A stretch of DNA of 64,000 bases from Lasiosphaeria ovina (lineage: Eukaryota > Ascomycota > Sordariomycetes > Sordariales > Lasiosphaeriaceae): assembly GCA_033439765.1 (NCBI GenBank), contig JAULSN010000009.1, positions 620,001-684,000 on the forward strand, written 5' to 3'. Every line of letters begins with the position of its first letter. Position 1 is the first letter of the stretch. This document shows, in pieces, positions 20,191 through 31,190 of the stretch. The notes under the pieces were generated by a model. It made no database searches and was not told the DNA's origin. It saw nothing but the letters and a program-made list of their open reading frames with translations. Made by a program: the position numbers and the translations under genes.

Positions 20191-20471
20191 TTGTTGTTGG
20201 GATCCCCTATAAATAAGATGACAGCTGAGGAAGCGCTTTTCCCAAAAGGAAGTGGGGCGTTGTCACTTCGACTCGCTGTGCGGATTCTGGATTGGGAGCA
20301 TCCAGTCCTCCTCGCAATGACCTGCTCTTCTAGTACCCCAAGTCCCAGTAGCTGGGGCTCCTGGCGAGTGCGGCACCTGATTTCGCGAATGCGAGTTTCT
20401 ACAGCCCGCGTCCCCGCGGCCGGCCTTTCGAATCCCGTTCTCCGCCTCCGGTCTGCATCGTGTAAGCGCTG

Positions 20472-20627
20472 TCAGCGCGCCGCGGCCGACCGTCCTGTCC
20501 GGCCTCGCGGGAACGAGGGAACGAAGGAAGCCAACCAACCAGCCCGAGGGATTCTTAACCGGTCCTTATATCCCTCCTCAGGCTCCACAATCACTGCCTC
20601 GTTGTGATCGTCCGGGACCACGGTCTG

Positions 20628-20668
<41 letters not shown>

Positions 20669-22915
20669 TCTCATGATGGCCGTAATCCCTATCCACATCG
20701 CCACGGCCAAGATCCGGTTCCTCACCGTAGAAGCCGTCCTCCTTGAGACCTGCGAGGGCCTCGTCAGACCACTTTGGCACCACGTAGGTGAAAAAACCCC
20801 CGCCCATCCTTACCTCGTGCGCCTCTACAGAAACGCCACAATCCTCGTCGGCACGGAGCACAGCCTCAGACGGCCGGCCTCCGGGGCCGGCCTCCGGGGC
20901 CAGACGCCCTTGGATCTCCCAGGACCAGGACCTCGTCAAAATCGAGACGAGGGGTGACGGGCACCGAATCTGGATAGCCCCCGTCGTCGTCCGCCAGTAG
21001 CCCTGGGCAGTAGCCGGCAGGCAGATTTAGCCCGCCGTCTTGCAACCGCGTTTCCTAGTCCGCCCGCAGGGGGCGCCTCCTCCACCCAAACCGGCCTCGG
21101 TCGGTCGCAAGAATCAGGCAACGACAGGGCCGGGCCGGGCAGCGACGCAGGGGGCGGCCGGTCGGAGCGCGCGCCGACCGTGTTCCAAGAACACGTGTCG
21201 TGCAGCGATTCGGGTGGCACGGGGGCCTCGGAGACGCTGCCGGGGCCGCCGCCCGCCAGCCTCCTGGCACGGAGCGTCGGCGCTGTTTGGACGGTGCCGT
21301 CGCACGACGCCGCGGAGCGTTCCGGAGCGCTCGCATCCCCGTTCTAATCGAGCCTCTGGCGAACCGTTCGCGCGACGCCGGGCCCGGCCTTGCCGGCGTC
21401 ATCCCCCGGCAGCTGCGGACTCTGTTTCCTCTTTTCGCGCCCGAGCCTATCCCCGCCGCCACTGCCGTCGCCCCTATAGGCCGTGCGTGACTGGCTAAGA
21501 GACACGATAGGTAGCTCATACACTGCTGGGTGTCCCATCTATGCTTTGGCTCGATAGCGAGCATCCCGTATAGCAGTGGCTGGTAAAGCGGTGCGGCCTC
21601 CCGCACGAGCGGACCGGCCATATCTATCACCCAAAAGACTACGCCGTCGTAGCTGCTCAGCTCCCTATTCCGCGTGCTCCTCCACCGTGTAGGGAGTGAG
21701 AAGTATTAGGAAGACGATGCCTAGGCTAAACACGTCGACCAGCTCGTCGTAACTCTGCCTGTTCTGCTAGATGTCGGGGGCGATATAGCCCGGCGTGCCG
21801 GCAAACCCCTTGTCGGCCGCGGTCTGCAGCGTCGCACTGCCGAGATCGCAGATTTTGAGGATCCAATTACCGCTGGGTGTGCTCTTGGTCGCCCGAACGT
21901 TGTCGGGTTTCAGGTCTCTATGGATATACCTAGCTAAGTGGACGGCCTACACTCCGCTGAGCATATCGATCGCCCAGGGGGGACCGGGTTGTCTCTCGGA
22001 ACCTCCGAGAGCCCGTAGGGGAGGTTCTCAAGAATGATCCAGGGAGGATGCATCGCGCTCGTGCCACTGAAAGGTTTGGCGAGATCGTATTCCGTCACAA
22101 CTTGGGGCTACGCGGCGGCATATCGTGTCAGTATCTATTACAAAGTGGCTGGGGGTTGGCTACTCACGTGCTGGATTCTCCTCAGTGCGTTGAATTCATC
22201 CTCCAGGTTCTCCGCGGCCCCAAGGGCCGATATCGCCGGTTGGCTCTTGTAGTTGGGCTCCTTCGCAACCAGCTCTGGTTCTGTCTCGCCTTCTAGGGAG
22301 ACCCTGAATGTCGAGGCCGTCGCCCCTAAGGAGTGCCTGCACCCGGGCTGGCGCTTGTACAATGCGAATTCCAAGCCGTAGCGGCTGTCCCCGTCCACGG
22401 TACTGGCCCCGCTAAAGAGCGAGGGAAGATAGAGAGGAGGTTCCTCGTTCACACTCCTGGCAAACTTTTTGACGTTCGCGCGAAAGAGCCGTTCCTCTTC
22501 GAAACTCCGTTTCGGGGACCACACCCGGAACGAGAGGCCCGGGGCACGGTGGAGCAGAACGGACCCCAGAATCAGGTAAGATTCTCCCCTCTAAAGATTA
22601 AGCCTTTCCCAGTGCTGTTGTCCGTATGGAGCCAGAAATCGATGGCTTCCTCTTCGCTTGAAGAGCCAAAGACCCAGCCACGTCCGTCTCTCGGCCCTTG
22701 AGAGAAGGCCAGATAGAATATGGTTGAGTCGGCGGGAACGCGAGCTTCAGGGATGATGGCCTTCCACTCTGGGCTCTCGCGAGAAGAGTGTCGAAGATGT
22801 GGGAGTTATTGTTCCTCAGCCCGTTGTTGTCAACTTCTGCGTTGGAAAAACACCCGAAGAGCAAGACAATGTCGCCAAGGGTTGGAATGCAAGAGCGTCC
22901 CGAGGATTCCGCCAT
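20472..22915 (-). pseudogene. FHA-domain Ser/Thr protein kinase pseudogene
   Basis: The minus strand starts at ATG 22915, 'MAESSGRSCIPTLGDIVLLF', typical of fungal FHA-kinases. An FHA-like piece 'FGSSSEEEAIDFWLHTDNS' is in a second frame. The N-lobe is at 22138-22524 ('VAKEP' Lys motif, 'LEDEFNALRRIQHV' helix C). An intron (about 22112-22170, gtgagt...gcgtag) leads to 'TEYDLAKPFSGTSAMHPPW'. Catalytic motifs 'YIHRDLKPDNV' (about 21900-21933), 'ICDLGSA' and 'GTPGYIAPDI' are present, followed by 'YDELVDVFSLGIVF'. TAG stops and frame changes interrupt the C-lobe. 'LLYGMLAIEPKHRWDTQQC' and an acidic tail with an Asp run (about 20620-20660) close it. Catalytic Asp and Lys survive, but the frame does not. 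Confidence 0.75.
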
Positions 22916-23209
22916 TCTTTAGGATCGCCCCAACCTAAGAAGCGTGGGGAGGTGTGAATGACGTAGGAAAGAAGTAACACAGACGTGAATTATAGGGAGG
23001 ACCCACATGCGACGGCTGAATGTCAACCGTGAACGGTGCGACGCAATGGCGCGATTTAAATACAGCAGCGGCCATAGGGCCTTTGAGAACGACGTTCAGG
23101 AGGGGGCGCCAAGGCCTGGCCAGAAGGCGGCTGTGTTTGTGGCCAGCTGGAGAAGGGCGAAACGAGTGGCTGAGAGTGGCCGCCTTCGCCTGCAGCGCGC
23201 TTGACCGCG

Positions 23210-23752
23210 TCATTCGGCGCCATCATTCTTGCGTTTGCGAAACATGTAGCGGGGTTCGGGCAACTTGGTGGCCGCCTTGGGATTCTTTCCTACCCGCCCC
23301 CTGGAATCAACGTGCGCTGGCCCAGTGCTATGATTCGACCTGGTGCTGCCCAAATGAGGTAGTTGAGGTGGCTTGTTGCCAGGGCCACTCGCGCCGGGAC
23401 GAACAGTTCGGGCAGCGCGAGCGCGGGTCCGCTTCGGCGGCCCCCTCGGGGGGAACGACCTCAGTGAGGACCTGGAGCTGATGGAGTATGAGAATGAAGA
23501 AGAAGGTGGGTTCTTGGATGGTTTGGTAGGCCGTTCGAATCCGGGGGGGGGGGGGAGGGGCTTGAGCTGGCTCTCGAGCCGTTCACACTGCATCTTGAAA
23601 GAGTGTTCCGTCGGCCCGAACTTCCCGCTAAACTCGACCTCGGGCGTCGCGTCTCTCGCCATCTGTACTTGTTCTTTAAGAGCAGCATCGACAAGACCGA
23701 GCCTTTTGTTGAAGATAGCGTCCCAGTCTCCTCCCTGAGGGCTCGTCGCCAT
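23210..23752 (-). CDS. Hypothetical protein, 180 aa, apparently intact
   Basis: The ATG at 23752 has good context (gtgaagATGg) and opens 'MATSPQGGDWDAIFNKRLGL'. A helical N-terminal third includes 'DAALKEQVQMARDATPEVEF' and 'HSFKMQCERLESQLKPLPPP', followed by a basic Ser/Pro/Arg-rich tail ending 'MFRKRKNDGAE'. The frame is uninterrupted to the TGA-side stop at 23210, and a longer in-frame extension to 23923 is open but less natural. No domain is recognised. The (GTAG)n-like run at 23840-23856 lies in the upstream region. Confidence 0.5.
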   Translation of the reverse strand: MATSPQGGDWDAIFNKRLGLVDAALKEQVQMARDATPEVEFSGKFGPTEHSFKMQCERLESQLKPLPPPPGFERPTKPSKNPPSSSFSYSISSRSSLRSFPPRGPPKRTRARAARTVRPGASGPGNKPPQLPHLGSTRSNHSTGPAHVDSRGRVGKNPKAATKLPEPRYMFRKRKNDGAE

Positions 23753-24284
23753 CTTCACTCCTGCTCTTGTTTCGCGGTGGCGGCGTCGGTCGAAGCGGCG
23801 AGACGTCGAGTTAGAGGCGGCGGGACTTTGGAGGAGTGAGGTAGGTAGGTAGGTAGGAATGCGGTGGAATGGCTGTACTCCCTCGAGATATCTCTGTACC
23901 TCGAAAGAGCGACAGGAGTACATTTATACGTCTAGCAGCGTACTTTTGCCAGTGTTCACGCGTTTGATGGCGTAGCGGGCGGTGAGATGGATGCTGACGC
24001 GAGGCGCCAGGCTTAATGGGAAGGATAAGGAAGAAGGCGGTAAGAGGAGCGGGCGGTGGTCTTCGGTCCTGCCTTAGGCAGACATCGGATTGGGGCAGAG
24101 TGGCTGCTAGAGCCTCCCCGTGGAGGAAGATTTTAGTAGTTACCAGAGTTAGAAGAATTCCGTAGTTACCGGAGTCGTAGACCTTTTATTAATTGGATGT
24201 ACCTAATAAGGTCACTATTACTAAACGGATACCAAAACATAGAAACTAGCTCTTACCCCTACTCTCTCTTCTCTCCGATGCCTG

Positions 24285-24930
24285 CCTCTTGTGGCCTCGA
24301 TCTCGGCCTTTTTGGCCCAGGTCTCGGCCTCCACAGCCCTGGTCTCGGCCTCCACAGCCCTCGCTACGGCCTCTGCGGCCATCGTCACGGTGTGTGTATG
24401 TATGTGGAAGACAACTTGCGTTGAGAGTGCTGCGCCCGGTCTCGTCGGAGGAGCCTGTGGCCCACACCCTTATATGGTGGTGGACAGGGTGCTAGATGAC
24501 TGGGACTCGGAGATAACGATGGACGCTTTTTCAGCGTCCCATGCTATCGTCAACTGCTTGGATATCACCACCTGGGAGAACCGATGGAAGCACCATCGGG
24601 TGGCCGAGGCTGCCTTCCGCGGCGAGGTGAGCCGGTACATCCCGGCCACCTTTGGCTCAGTCGACTGCCGCAACCAGAAAGACCGCCGTGCCCTCAAGCT
24701 CTATAAAGAGAAGTACAAGCTGCTCAAATATCGTCAAGGACAAGGCCCTGGGGCCCGATAACATCATCGAGCACCTAGACGGCAGCCTCACCGGGCCTTT
24801 TTCGTAGACCAGTATTATGACTGGTCTATTTCTAGACCGCGGCATCAAGGACCGCTCGCTCAGCATCGACCCGGTATTACGTAGAATCGGCATCTTCGAC
24901 CCGGTATTACGTAGAATCGGCATCTTCGAC
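24285..24930 (+). pseudogene. Chimeric ORF: Ala-rich repeat fused to an unknown helical segment
   Basis: The frame 24291-24761 begins with the Ala/Ser/Val repeat shared with 10.97-11.07 kb ('VSASTALATASAAIVTV'). It then reads 'DDWDSEITMDAFSASHAIVN', 'CLDITTWENRWKHHRVAEAA', 'FRGEVSRYIPATFGSVDC' and 'KDRRALKLYKEKYKLLK'. After 24761 the sense continues in a shifted frame ('KDKALGPDNIIEHLDGSLTG', 'GIKDRSLSIDPVLRRIGIFD') to a TAG at 24940. A real gene remnant of unknown family. Confidence 0.4.
24867..24927. repeat. 30-bp tandem duplication
   Basis: 'cgacccggtattacgtagaa'-'tcggcatctt' occurs twice in direct succession and adds ten codons in frame ('DPVLRRIGIF' twice). Confidence 0.9.
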
Positions 24931-25007
24931 GGCGGCGTTTAGCATGGGGGTCAAAAAATTTTATGTGAGCAAAAAGAGGTATTGACAATGCTTTTGACCC
25001 CGGGGGT

Positions 25008-25013
25008 AAAAAA
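25008..25013 (-). terminator. Pol III terminator of tRNA-iMet
   Basis: Six T on the minus strand (plus-strand aaaaaa), 13 nt past the tRNA 3' end. Confidence 0.7.
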
Positions 25014-25025
25014 GAAATTGAGAAT

Positions 25026-25097
25026 TAGCTACGACTCGTTTCGATCGAATGACCTCCGGGTTATGAGCCCGGCGCGCTTCCCCTGCGCCACGCAGCT
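25026..25097 (-). tRNA. Initiator tRNA-Met (CAU)
   Basis: The 72-nt minus-strand sequence folds into a full cloverleaf. Acceptor agctgcg/cgtagct (one G-U), D stem gcgc/gcgc, anticodon stem ccggg/cccgg with loop ctcataa (anticodon CAU), T stem attcg/cgagt with loop atcgaaa. The A-starting acceptor, the G-C-rich anticodon stem and the AUCGAAA T loop instead of TPsiC are diagnostic of eukaryotic initiator tRNA. No intron. It lies among relics but has all pairings intact, so it may be functional. Confidence 0.95.
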
Positions 25098-25334
25098 TGG
25101 TTATCGCTGTGATTGTTGAAGGTGAGAGTGGATAAGTCGCACATATTGGCAGGCGCTCCCCAGCACAGAGGTAGAAAGTGGAGACGAAACGTTTCCGAAT
25201 CTCGGTCACTCTGAACTTCCATTTACGAAATCTCTGTGGCTTCGTAGCCAGTATTCATCAGCATTCATCAGCATTCAGTCATTGCTCATCAAACTGTCCG
25301 TCTCTACCACGACTCAACCAATTTGTCGCCAACC

Positions 25335-25640
25335 ATGGTTTCTCGCTTCTTAGTGAAGGCCACGTCGGTGTGCAAGACTCTTCGCGCTGTGCCTCCGTCC
25401 TATAGAAGATTGTTCTCCGACAAACCCCTCGATACGCAGCGCCCCAGTGAGGTGGATGCCAAGTTCACCATATTGCTCGACAACCATACACAAGTTCGTT
25501 AGTATATGGAGAAGATGGAGACAAACATCGTCCACAAAGTTCGCCAGCAAATGGAGGAGATGGAGGAAAGGATCACAAGGCTGGAGGATAGAAAGTGTGA
25601 GGGACCTCGCCATCCATGGCGTCTACGTCGATAGGTTGAC
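25335..25640 (+). pseudogene. Putative mitochondrial-targeted coiled-coil protein, interrupted
   Basis: The ATG at 25335 (accATGg) opens 'MVSRFLVKATSVCKTLRAVP' followed by 'PSYRRLFSDKPL', a good amphipathic Arg/Ser-rich mitochondrial presequence with a likely cleavage after 'RRLFS'. After 55 codons a TAG (25500-25502) interrupts. The same frame continues 'YMEKMETNIVHKVRQQMEEM' and 'EERITRLEDRK', a coiled coil, to a second stop at 25632-25634. The TAG fits a Gln codon changed by C-to-T. About 99 codons in total; no family recognised. Confidence 0.5.
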
Positions 25641-26207
25641 GACGCCGGACCTATCGCTCTCTACTTGGGCGCATGCAAATGGAGTCCACAGAGCAATGCG
25701 ATTTCTTCCCGGACTCGACTGCCCAAAGTAAGCAGATGTTGAAAGTAAACAACACGATCCCCATCTTCCAGCCCTTAGCCTGTCCAGGTCTGTGTCGTTT
25801 TGCCCGAGGTTGCCAGAGGTCGCACAACGGCGGAAGCCCGGCAACCGCCAAGGCGTGCGTGTACCACGGCACGCACGAACTGCAGAGGGGAAAGAAGAAG
25901 TATGTACAAGAGAGTCTTTTCAATTGCAGCGCAGGACAAAGAAGGCTTGGTGCTGATCCTCCAGGCTGACCTGCAATTCCTTGAGCAGCCTGCTCACATA
26001 CAGGGTTTCCTTTGTGGCCTGTGAGAGCGCGAGAAGCTCTGCCTCTGTGACGAAAGCTCGGACAACCAACCGGTGGCAAATATTGAAATTGTGCTACCAA
26101 GACGACGCCGATAAGAACCTCTCTCCTCAACCACGCCAGCTACATACTTGACAATCCAGAGAGAGCTCGCAACGTTTCCGCCCACTACCAACTCGCTCCA
26201 TACCAAC
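25641..26207. other. No recognised gene
   Basis: Overlapping frames on both strands (minus 25651-26130, plus 25673-25969) without motif or consistent codon texture. Confidence 0.4.
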
Positions 26208-26841
26208 ATGGCCAAGCCAGCGGAAGAGCGTCTGACAGACGCGCGCGATTTGGTCGCAAAATATGCGGAAAGCGACTGGACCGCAGCCGAGCGGGAGAGC
26301 GTCGCACAGGCCCTGCACAGGAACGACCCTCTCCTCAAAGAGCCACGCAATCACGAAGTGTGGCAAATGTCCAAGAAGACCATCGAAAGGTGCGCCGACA
26401 TCGTTGCCGAATATGGTAACTGGCACGAGGCCGAGAAGAACGGCATCGTGGTCGAATGGCCGTCGATCGCGCAGGTGAAAGGCGCGTCACGTCCTCTGCG
26501 AAGGACAGATCAGAGACTCGTACCACACGGCCTTGAACAAGGCGAAGCTGCAACCCATGCTCAGAGGTGACGGCAACCGTTTCTACGACGAGGTCTGGGA
26601 GGGACTTTCGGCGCAGCTCGACCCACAGACGGCCGTCACCGCCACGGCCGCAACTCCAAGCGTGCCAACGACGCCAGCCAAGCGCAATCGCGACACACTC
26701 GGTTTCGAGCGCTTGTGGTTGTTGGGTGGTATTGGGGGGGATGCAATGGAGGGGCAACAGGGAGCGGCTGAAGAAGCTGAAGGCGATGGAGAAAGAGGGA
26801 GAAAAGGGCGGCATAAGCGTTACCAGAATCAATGTCCGTAA
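26208..26841 (+). pseudogene. Hypothetical protein gene with one frameshift
   Basis: The ATG at 26208 (aacATGg) opens 'MAKPAEERLTDARDLVAKYA', then 'WTAAERESVAQALHRNDPLL' and 'TIERCADIVAEYGNWHEAEK'. The frame moves at about 26480-26490 into 'GQIRDSYHTALNKAKLQPML', 'NRFYDEVWEGLSAQLDPQTA' and a Thr/Ala/Pro linker, ending at 26841. Both parts have consistent helical texture, so one small indel is the simplest explanation. No domain is recognised. Confidence 0.5.
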
Positions 26842-28036
26842 CGAACACGAGGAATCACATCCGTTGCATTGCGATCGGCACTAGGATATCACATATAGAA
26901 TTAGAGACTCTAGGAAATCACCCACAGTCTACTTCCAATACGGACTGCTTTATTGTTGGCCGAGGTTCAGCGTAAAGGCTAATTAGTGTCAGGCTTACGG
27001 GATTGCGAACTCCCGGCATGCGGATCCAGTCCTGAACCTAGATGGCAACCGCATCTATTCAATGGCAAAATGGGATATCTGATACGGACGTGGGTCGTTG
27101 TGGTGCTCAAAGTGATTGGAAATAATTGCCACGAATTGGTCTCACCCTGTAGAGTAGCGAGTTGATCTCTCTTGCTGTCATATACCAGAACCACAAGTCG
27201 AGCCTAGCTTCGGCATGTGTAAGTCTTGACGAGAACTCCATGCTCCCAGTCCGCACAGCCACCCTCCCTTCCGTCAAACCTCTCCGGTGTCCGCCTACTC
27301 TACGACAGTGTTCAACTTCCGCTTGTGCCTCCTCCACCGCATTCCCCAATACCAAATTCAACGACACCAGCGGCGAACACGCCACCGCCATCAGTGCAAG
27401 CCCCAAGAATGTTGGAGGGGCTTGTCGCAAATAGTGCGGCAATCCAAGGGAGGTGGCGGAGGCGTGCTGTTTCGATGAAGAAGTCGGTCGGTAGGCCCCT
27501 TCGCCGGTATTCTGTGCTCGGGTGGCAGTCTGTGTTGCAATTTGTATGACAACTCCGCCGCTCGAGTGGACTCAGATCTTGGGCCTGGCCGCATAATTGG
27601 AATCCATCAGAGCTGATGTCATTCGCAATACATGGCGGCAGCTCCGTTTCATCATTGTCCTCAGTACCCTCTTACGATCTCTCGTAAGGCCCGAGACTAC
27701 GCCAGGGGTAAATGGCACCTTCCCCAACATCTCGGACGAGCCCACCTTCCCGTTGGTCTTTCCCCCAGAGCGAACCGGACTGGCATTTAAGCCCAAGTGG
27801 TGCAGTGGTCATTGCCAATGATGAAACTAAATGAACCTTGTTACGATCTAATACATCGTGCGAGTTCGATTCACGCATTAGCCGCTTCGAAATAATATTT
27901 CAAGGACCTCTCAGAGGCTCACCTGGCTACTATTAGTTCCCAGTCTGTTGGCCCCTATGGAGAGGATCAGACAAATGATGAGAAAATCAGTTCTGAGGCA
28001 CCGACATTTTTTTGTTAGCATTCCCTTGTGATTGAG
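26842..28036. other. No confident gene
   Basis: A 107-codon plus frame (27226-27549) is Pro/Ser-rich, with 'MLEGLVANSAAIQGRWRRRA' near its end. A minus frame (27107-27442) and a plus frame (27597-27821) overlap or follow. None carries a known motif. Confidence 0.35.
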
Positions 28037-28043
28037 TTTTTTT

Positions 28044-28074
<31 letters not shown>

Positions 28075-28076
28075 GG
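28037..28076. repeat. T17-G23 homopolymer junction
   Basis: Seventeen T run directly into 23 G. Confidence 0.95.
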
Positions 28077-28186
28077 ATTGATACTCACACCTTGAGGTGA
28101 GAAAAAAAAAGAATGATTAAAAAAGAAAAGAAAGAAAAGGAGCGGGGAGGATTGCTTGGTATTTATACTGTTGGCCCAATGCAAAA

Positions 28187-28288
28187 GCTGGCTGCTTGCC
28201 TAGGCTTGCTGCTTGCAAAAGTTTGTTGCTTGCAAAAGCTTGCTGCTTGTAAAAGCTTGCTGCTTGCAAAAGCTTGTTGCTTGTAACC
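28187..28288. repeat. 17-bp minisatellite, about six copies
   Basis: Five clear copies of gYttgYtgcttgYaaaa occupy 28204-28288, preceded by a diverged one. Differences are C/T transitions. Confidence 0.9.
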
Positions 28289-29640
28289 ACGGGTCAAATA
28301 TTTTGAGGGCTAGGTGCACCTCGTGCTTCCGACATGCGGGGTCATGACCCATCCAGGGAGTCCTGGTGCGATAAGCTAAACCAAGTTCTTGTTCTCGCCG
28401 TTTTTGGACTCCGCACTTTTGGGGAAACTGTGGTAGGCCAAGTTGATCTAGCTTTTAGCCGAAGCTGAGCCGGGGCTGATCTGGGCTGAGCAAAAGCGGC
28501 GAGGGATCACGTGGTGAACTTGGCCGGTTTTGGAAGAGAGTTGCCGGTTTTTGGGGTCATGAAACACTTGTTTCTTGACGCGCGCCGAGGAGCGGAGACG
28601 TTTGTGCTCACTGTAGAGCCCCACTGGCCCGCCGACCAAGCCACAGCCCTAGCCACGACTACAGCCACAGATGGAATACAATCCGCCGCCAGGCTATGGG
28701 CTCTGAACTTGGAGACGATGGCGATTATGATGATTCTATGGATATGGCGGACTAGGCAGCAAACAAAACGCGAAATATACTGCCATCACTCTTCGCGAAT
28801 TCTTCTAGACATCGTGTCGCCAAGAAATGACCCTTACTTGCAAAATTGACCCTCTTTTACCCCTGCATATGCAAACACGTGCTTTTCTCTCCTTTGCACC
28901 CTCCCTTGCGTTCGGAATGCCCTCAATCCGACTACATTTCTTGCACCGGAGATTCCTTTCAATTCTACGGTCTTCTTTGCCCGCCCTGAATACGGACTTC
29001 CGTGGAGATATTCAGTGATCCTGTTGGCTATAAGAAGGTGCTATTTTACCTGTATTTTAGACCGATCTAACCAGACAATTCAATGCTCATTCAATCCAGA
29101 TCACGTGCAACACATCGTAAGTACGTGGATGCTGTGCTGAAAGAGGGCTGGGGGGGGGGGGGGGGTTCATTGGTAGCTGTCACGGGTCGCTTGGGTGTGC
29201 CGGCTGGGGCGGTGGAAGTCAAGGTCTTTTGCGGTACGTGTTGACCAGGGAGGCCGGGGCGGGGAGCCGGCGGAAGGGAGGCTGCATCTCCGCTAGCGCT
29301 GTGATTTCTATGTCGCAATCTAGGTCTCCGTGCCGTGTAATGCGGACGGAGCACCGTGTTGCCATGGGCCAGAGCCCAGCTTGCTGATAGACTCTTTAAG
29401 GGTGTCTTGTAAAAAGGATTCGCACTCTTCGGCGGAGTTCACAGCGGAGAGGTACCCAGCAATCACGTTGCACGCCGTGGTCGTCCTGGGCGGCCCCGGA
29501 GGGTGTTAGCCCAACCACCTGCTGGTCTAGGTCAGACAGCTCGGTGGTGTCGTAGGGGCAGGCGGCGGTCGGTGCTATTACAGAAGGGCCCGACGCTCTC
29601 GACACTTCGACTCCTGCGGGGGTAGCATGGGTGAAGGTGA
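28289..29640. other. No recognised gene; poly-G tract
   Basis: A plus frame 28511-28849 and a minus frame 29091-29354 lack known motifs, and the latter's Pro run is produced by a G16 tract (29150-29165). Short coherent pieces occur near 28680-28760 ('GDDGDYDDSMDMAD') but cannot be joined. Confidence 0.35.
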
Positions 29641-30100
29641 CTGCCTAGTCAGGTGCGTCTCTTCGCACCACCTGAGGATCCTGAGCGTCGGGGGGGCCGC
29701 CTTGCGCAGGGCGAAGAGGAACTCATCAGCCCGTTGCACGCCTCCTTAAAGCCTGGGCAAGGCAACGCGTCTAAGTACTGGGTGGCCCGTCTCAAAACAC
29801 GAGTGCCCCGAGCTAATTGCCCCCCGCCCCCCCCCCCCCCTCTCTCCCCGCGGCAACAGTCGACCAGAAGGGAAGATTTGACCAAGATTCCACATGAGCT
29901 CTCTGGCAGGGCGGTAAGACACGGCAGCACCTGCTGCATCTCGACGAATCCAATGTCTGGACCTCTTTCATTGTCGCCGTCAAGAAGCGCTACGTCACCG
30001 CCGCAGCGCGGAGCTAGAGGAGTACTGTTGAGATTAAGGATGTCGTCGAGGACTTGGTGGGAGCGCAGCGCGGGGTAAGGGACTCGAAGGGATGAGTATG
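29641..30100 (+). pseudogene. Decayed coding scrap, unknown family
   Basis: One frame runs 29653-30078 but its second half reads better in another frame: 'HLLHLDESNVWTSFIVAVKK', 'RYVTAAARS', 'STVEIKDVVEDLVGAQRG'. A C-rich tract (29821-29840) separates the two parts and could be where the frame slipped. No family is recognised. Confidence 0.3.
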
Positions 30101-31190
30101 GGCGGTGCGGTATAGTTCTGCATGTAGCTTACGCACTAAGAGGGTTTTGAGTTAGTGGTCAGTCCTTGAAGAGGAGGCAGAGGCGGGGATGTACTCCAAA
30201 CATCATCATGCTAAATCTCGTTGCATCGCCTTAACTTTGGCAGGACAGGAGGCGCCTAAAAAAGGGGCTTGGCGAATTTGAGGCCATCTTGAGTGTCTAG
30301 GGCAGTGCGATCCTTAGCCCAAGATACGCAAGTAGTCGCTTGGGTGTCGCCGGAGTGTGCGGGACTTCGTGCTTGGTTTCAAGCGCGTTACTTTCGGTGG
30401 TGTGCCGCCTGGCCGATTGCGCAGAACTGCAGTTTAATTCGAAGCAAGCAACTGGCTAGCACCAAAGAAACTGCCCCACTAGGTGTTTGGCTTTCGGACC
30501 CTTCTGCGCCGCCATCGGATCCCAGAAAATTCAAGACATCGCGGGATCCTTATCAACAAGGGGCAGCCTTTGATAGCTCTTCCAGCCGAGAGTGTGCTGT
30601 CTTGCGCGACGCTGACAAGATGAAAGGCTGAACTCCACGCCCTCGATCAGACGGACTTGCGCGTGGCGGCCTCCGAACTGCCCGGCACATTCAGAAAACC
30701 ATCCGACCGAATCTGGCCGAGCTTGCCCGTCACCCGCCGCCCGCCGGACGAAGTCATGGACTATAGAAGCGAATCCGCGTGCAACACTGCATCGTGATTT
30801 GGTACGAAAAGGTACCGCGATTAAGACCGGTCGGCCGTGCTACATCGGCGTCGGGGGCGGGCGCTTTCTGCATTGCTGAGGGCGACCAAGATTTGCGGGT
30901 ACGGCTTCGTTGTCCACCACCGGGCTAGGGTCCTCACCGGCAGACGATCATGCCTCCGAGCCAGCAACGGCATTCGCCGTGCTCGGCCTCGTCCTTGTCT
31001 CGGGGTGCCCTGGCTGGTTGAAGGTATGAGGTCGAGGCAAAGACGGCAAGTTTCCAACCTGCAGCAAGACTCAAGGTATGGTACATCCCACGGCGGTAAT
31101 TCATCTGTTAAGGCCGGCAAAACAGCTGCTACAATCTACCAAAATGCGCCCGTCTCACAGGTGACTTCAGGATTTTCTTCATGTACCCAC
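30101..31190. other. No recognised gene
   Basis: A 112-codon plus frame (30293-30631) and GC-rich overlapping frames on both strands (30821-31313) have no motif. Confidence 0.35.

Noticed and set aside
27790..27885. Possible tRNA with an A-box-like tggtgcagtgg and B-box-like gagttcgattc
   Set aside because: The acceptor arms do not pair, the T stem has a mismatch and no reasonable anticodon arm forms; at best a tRNA-derived remnant.
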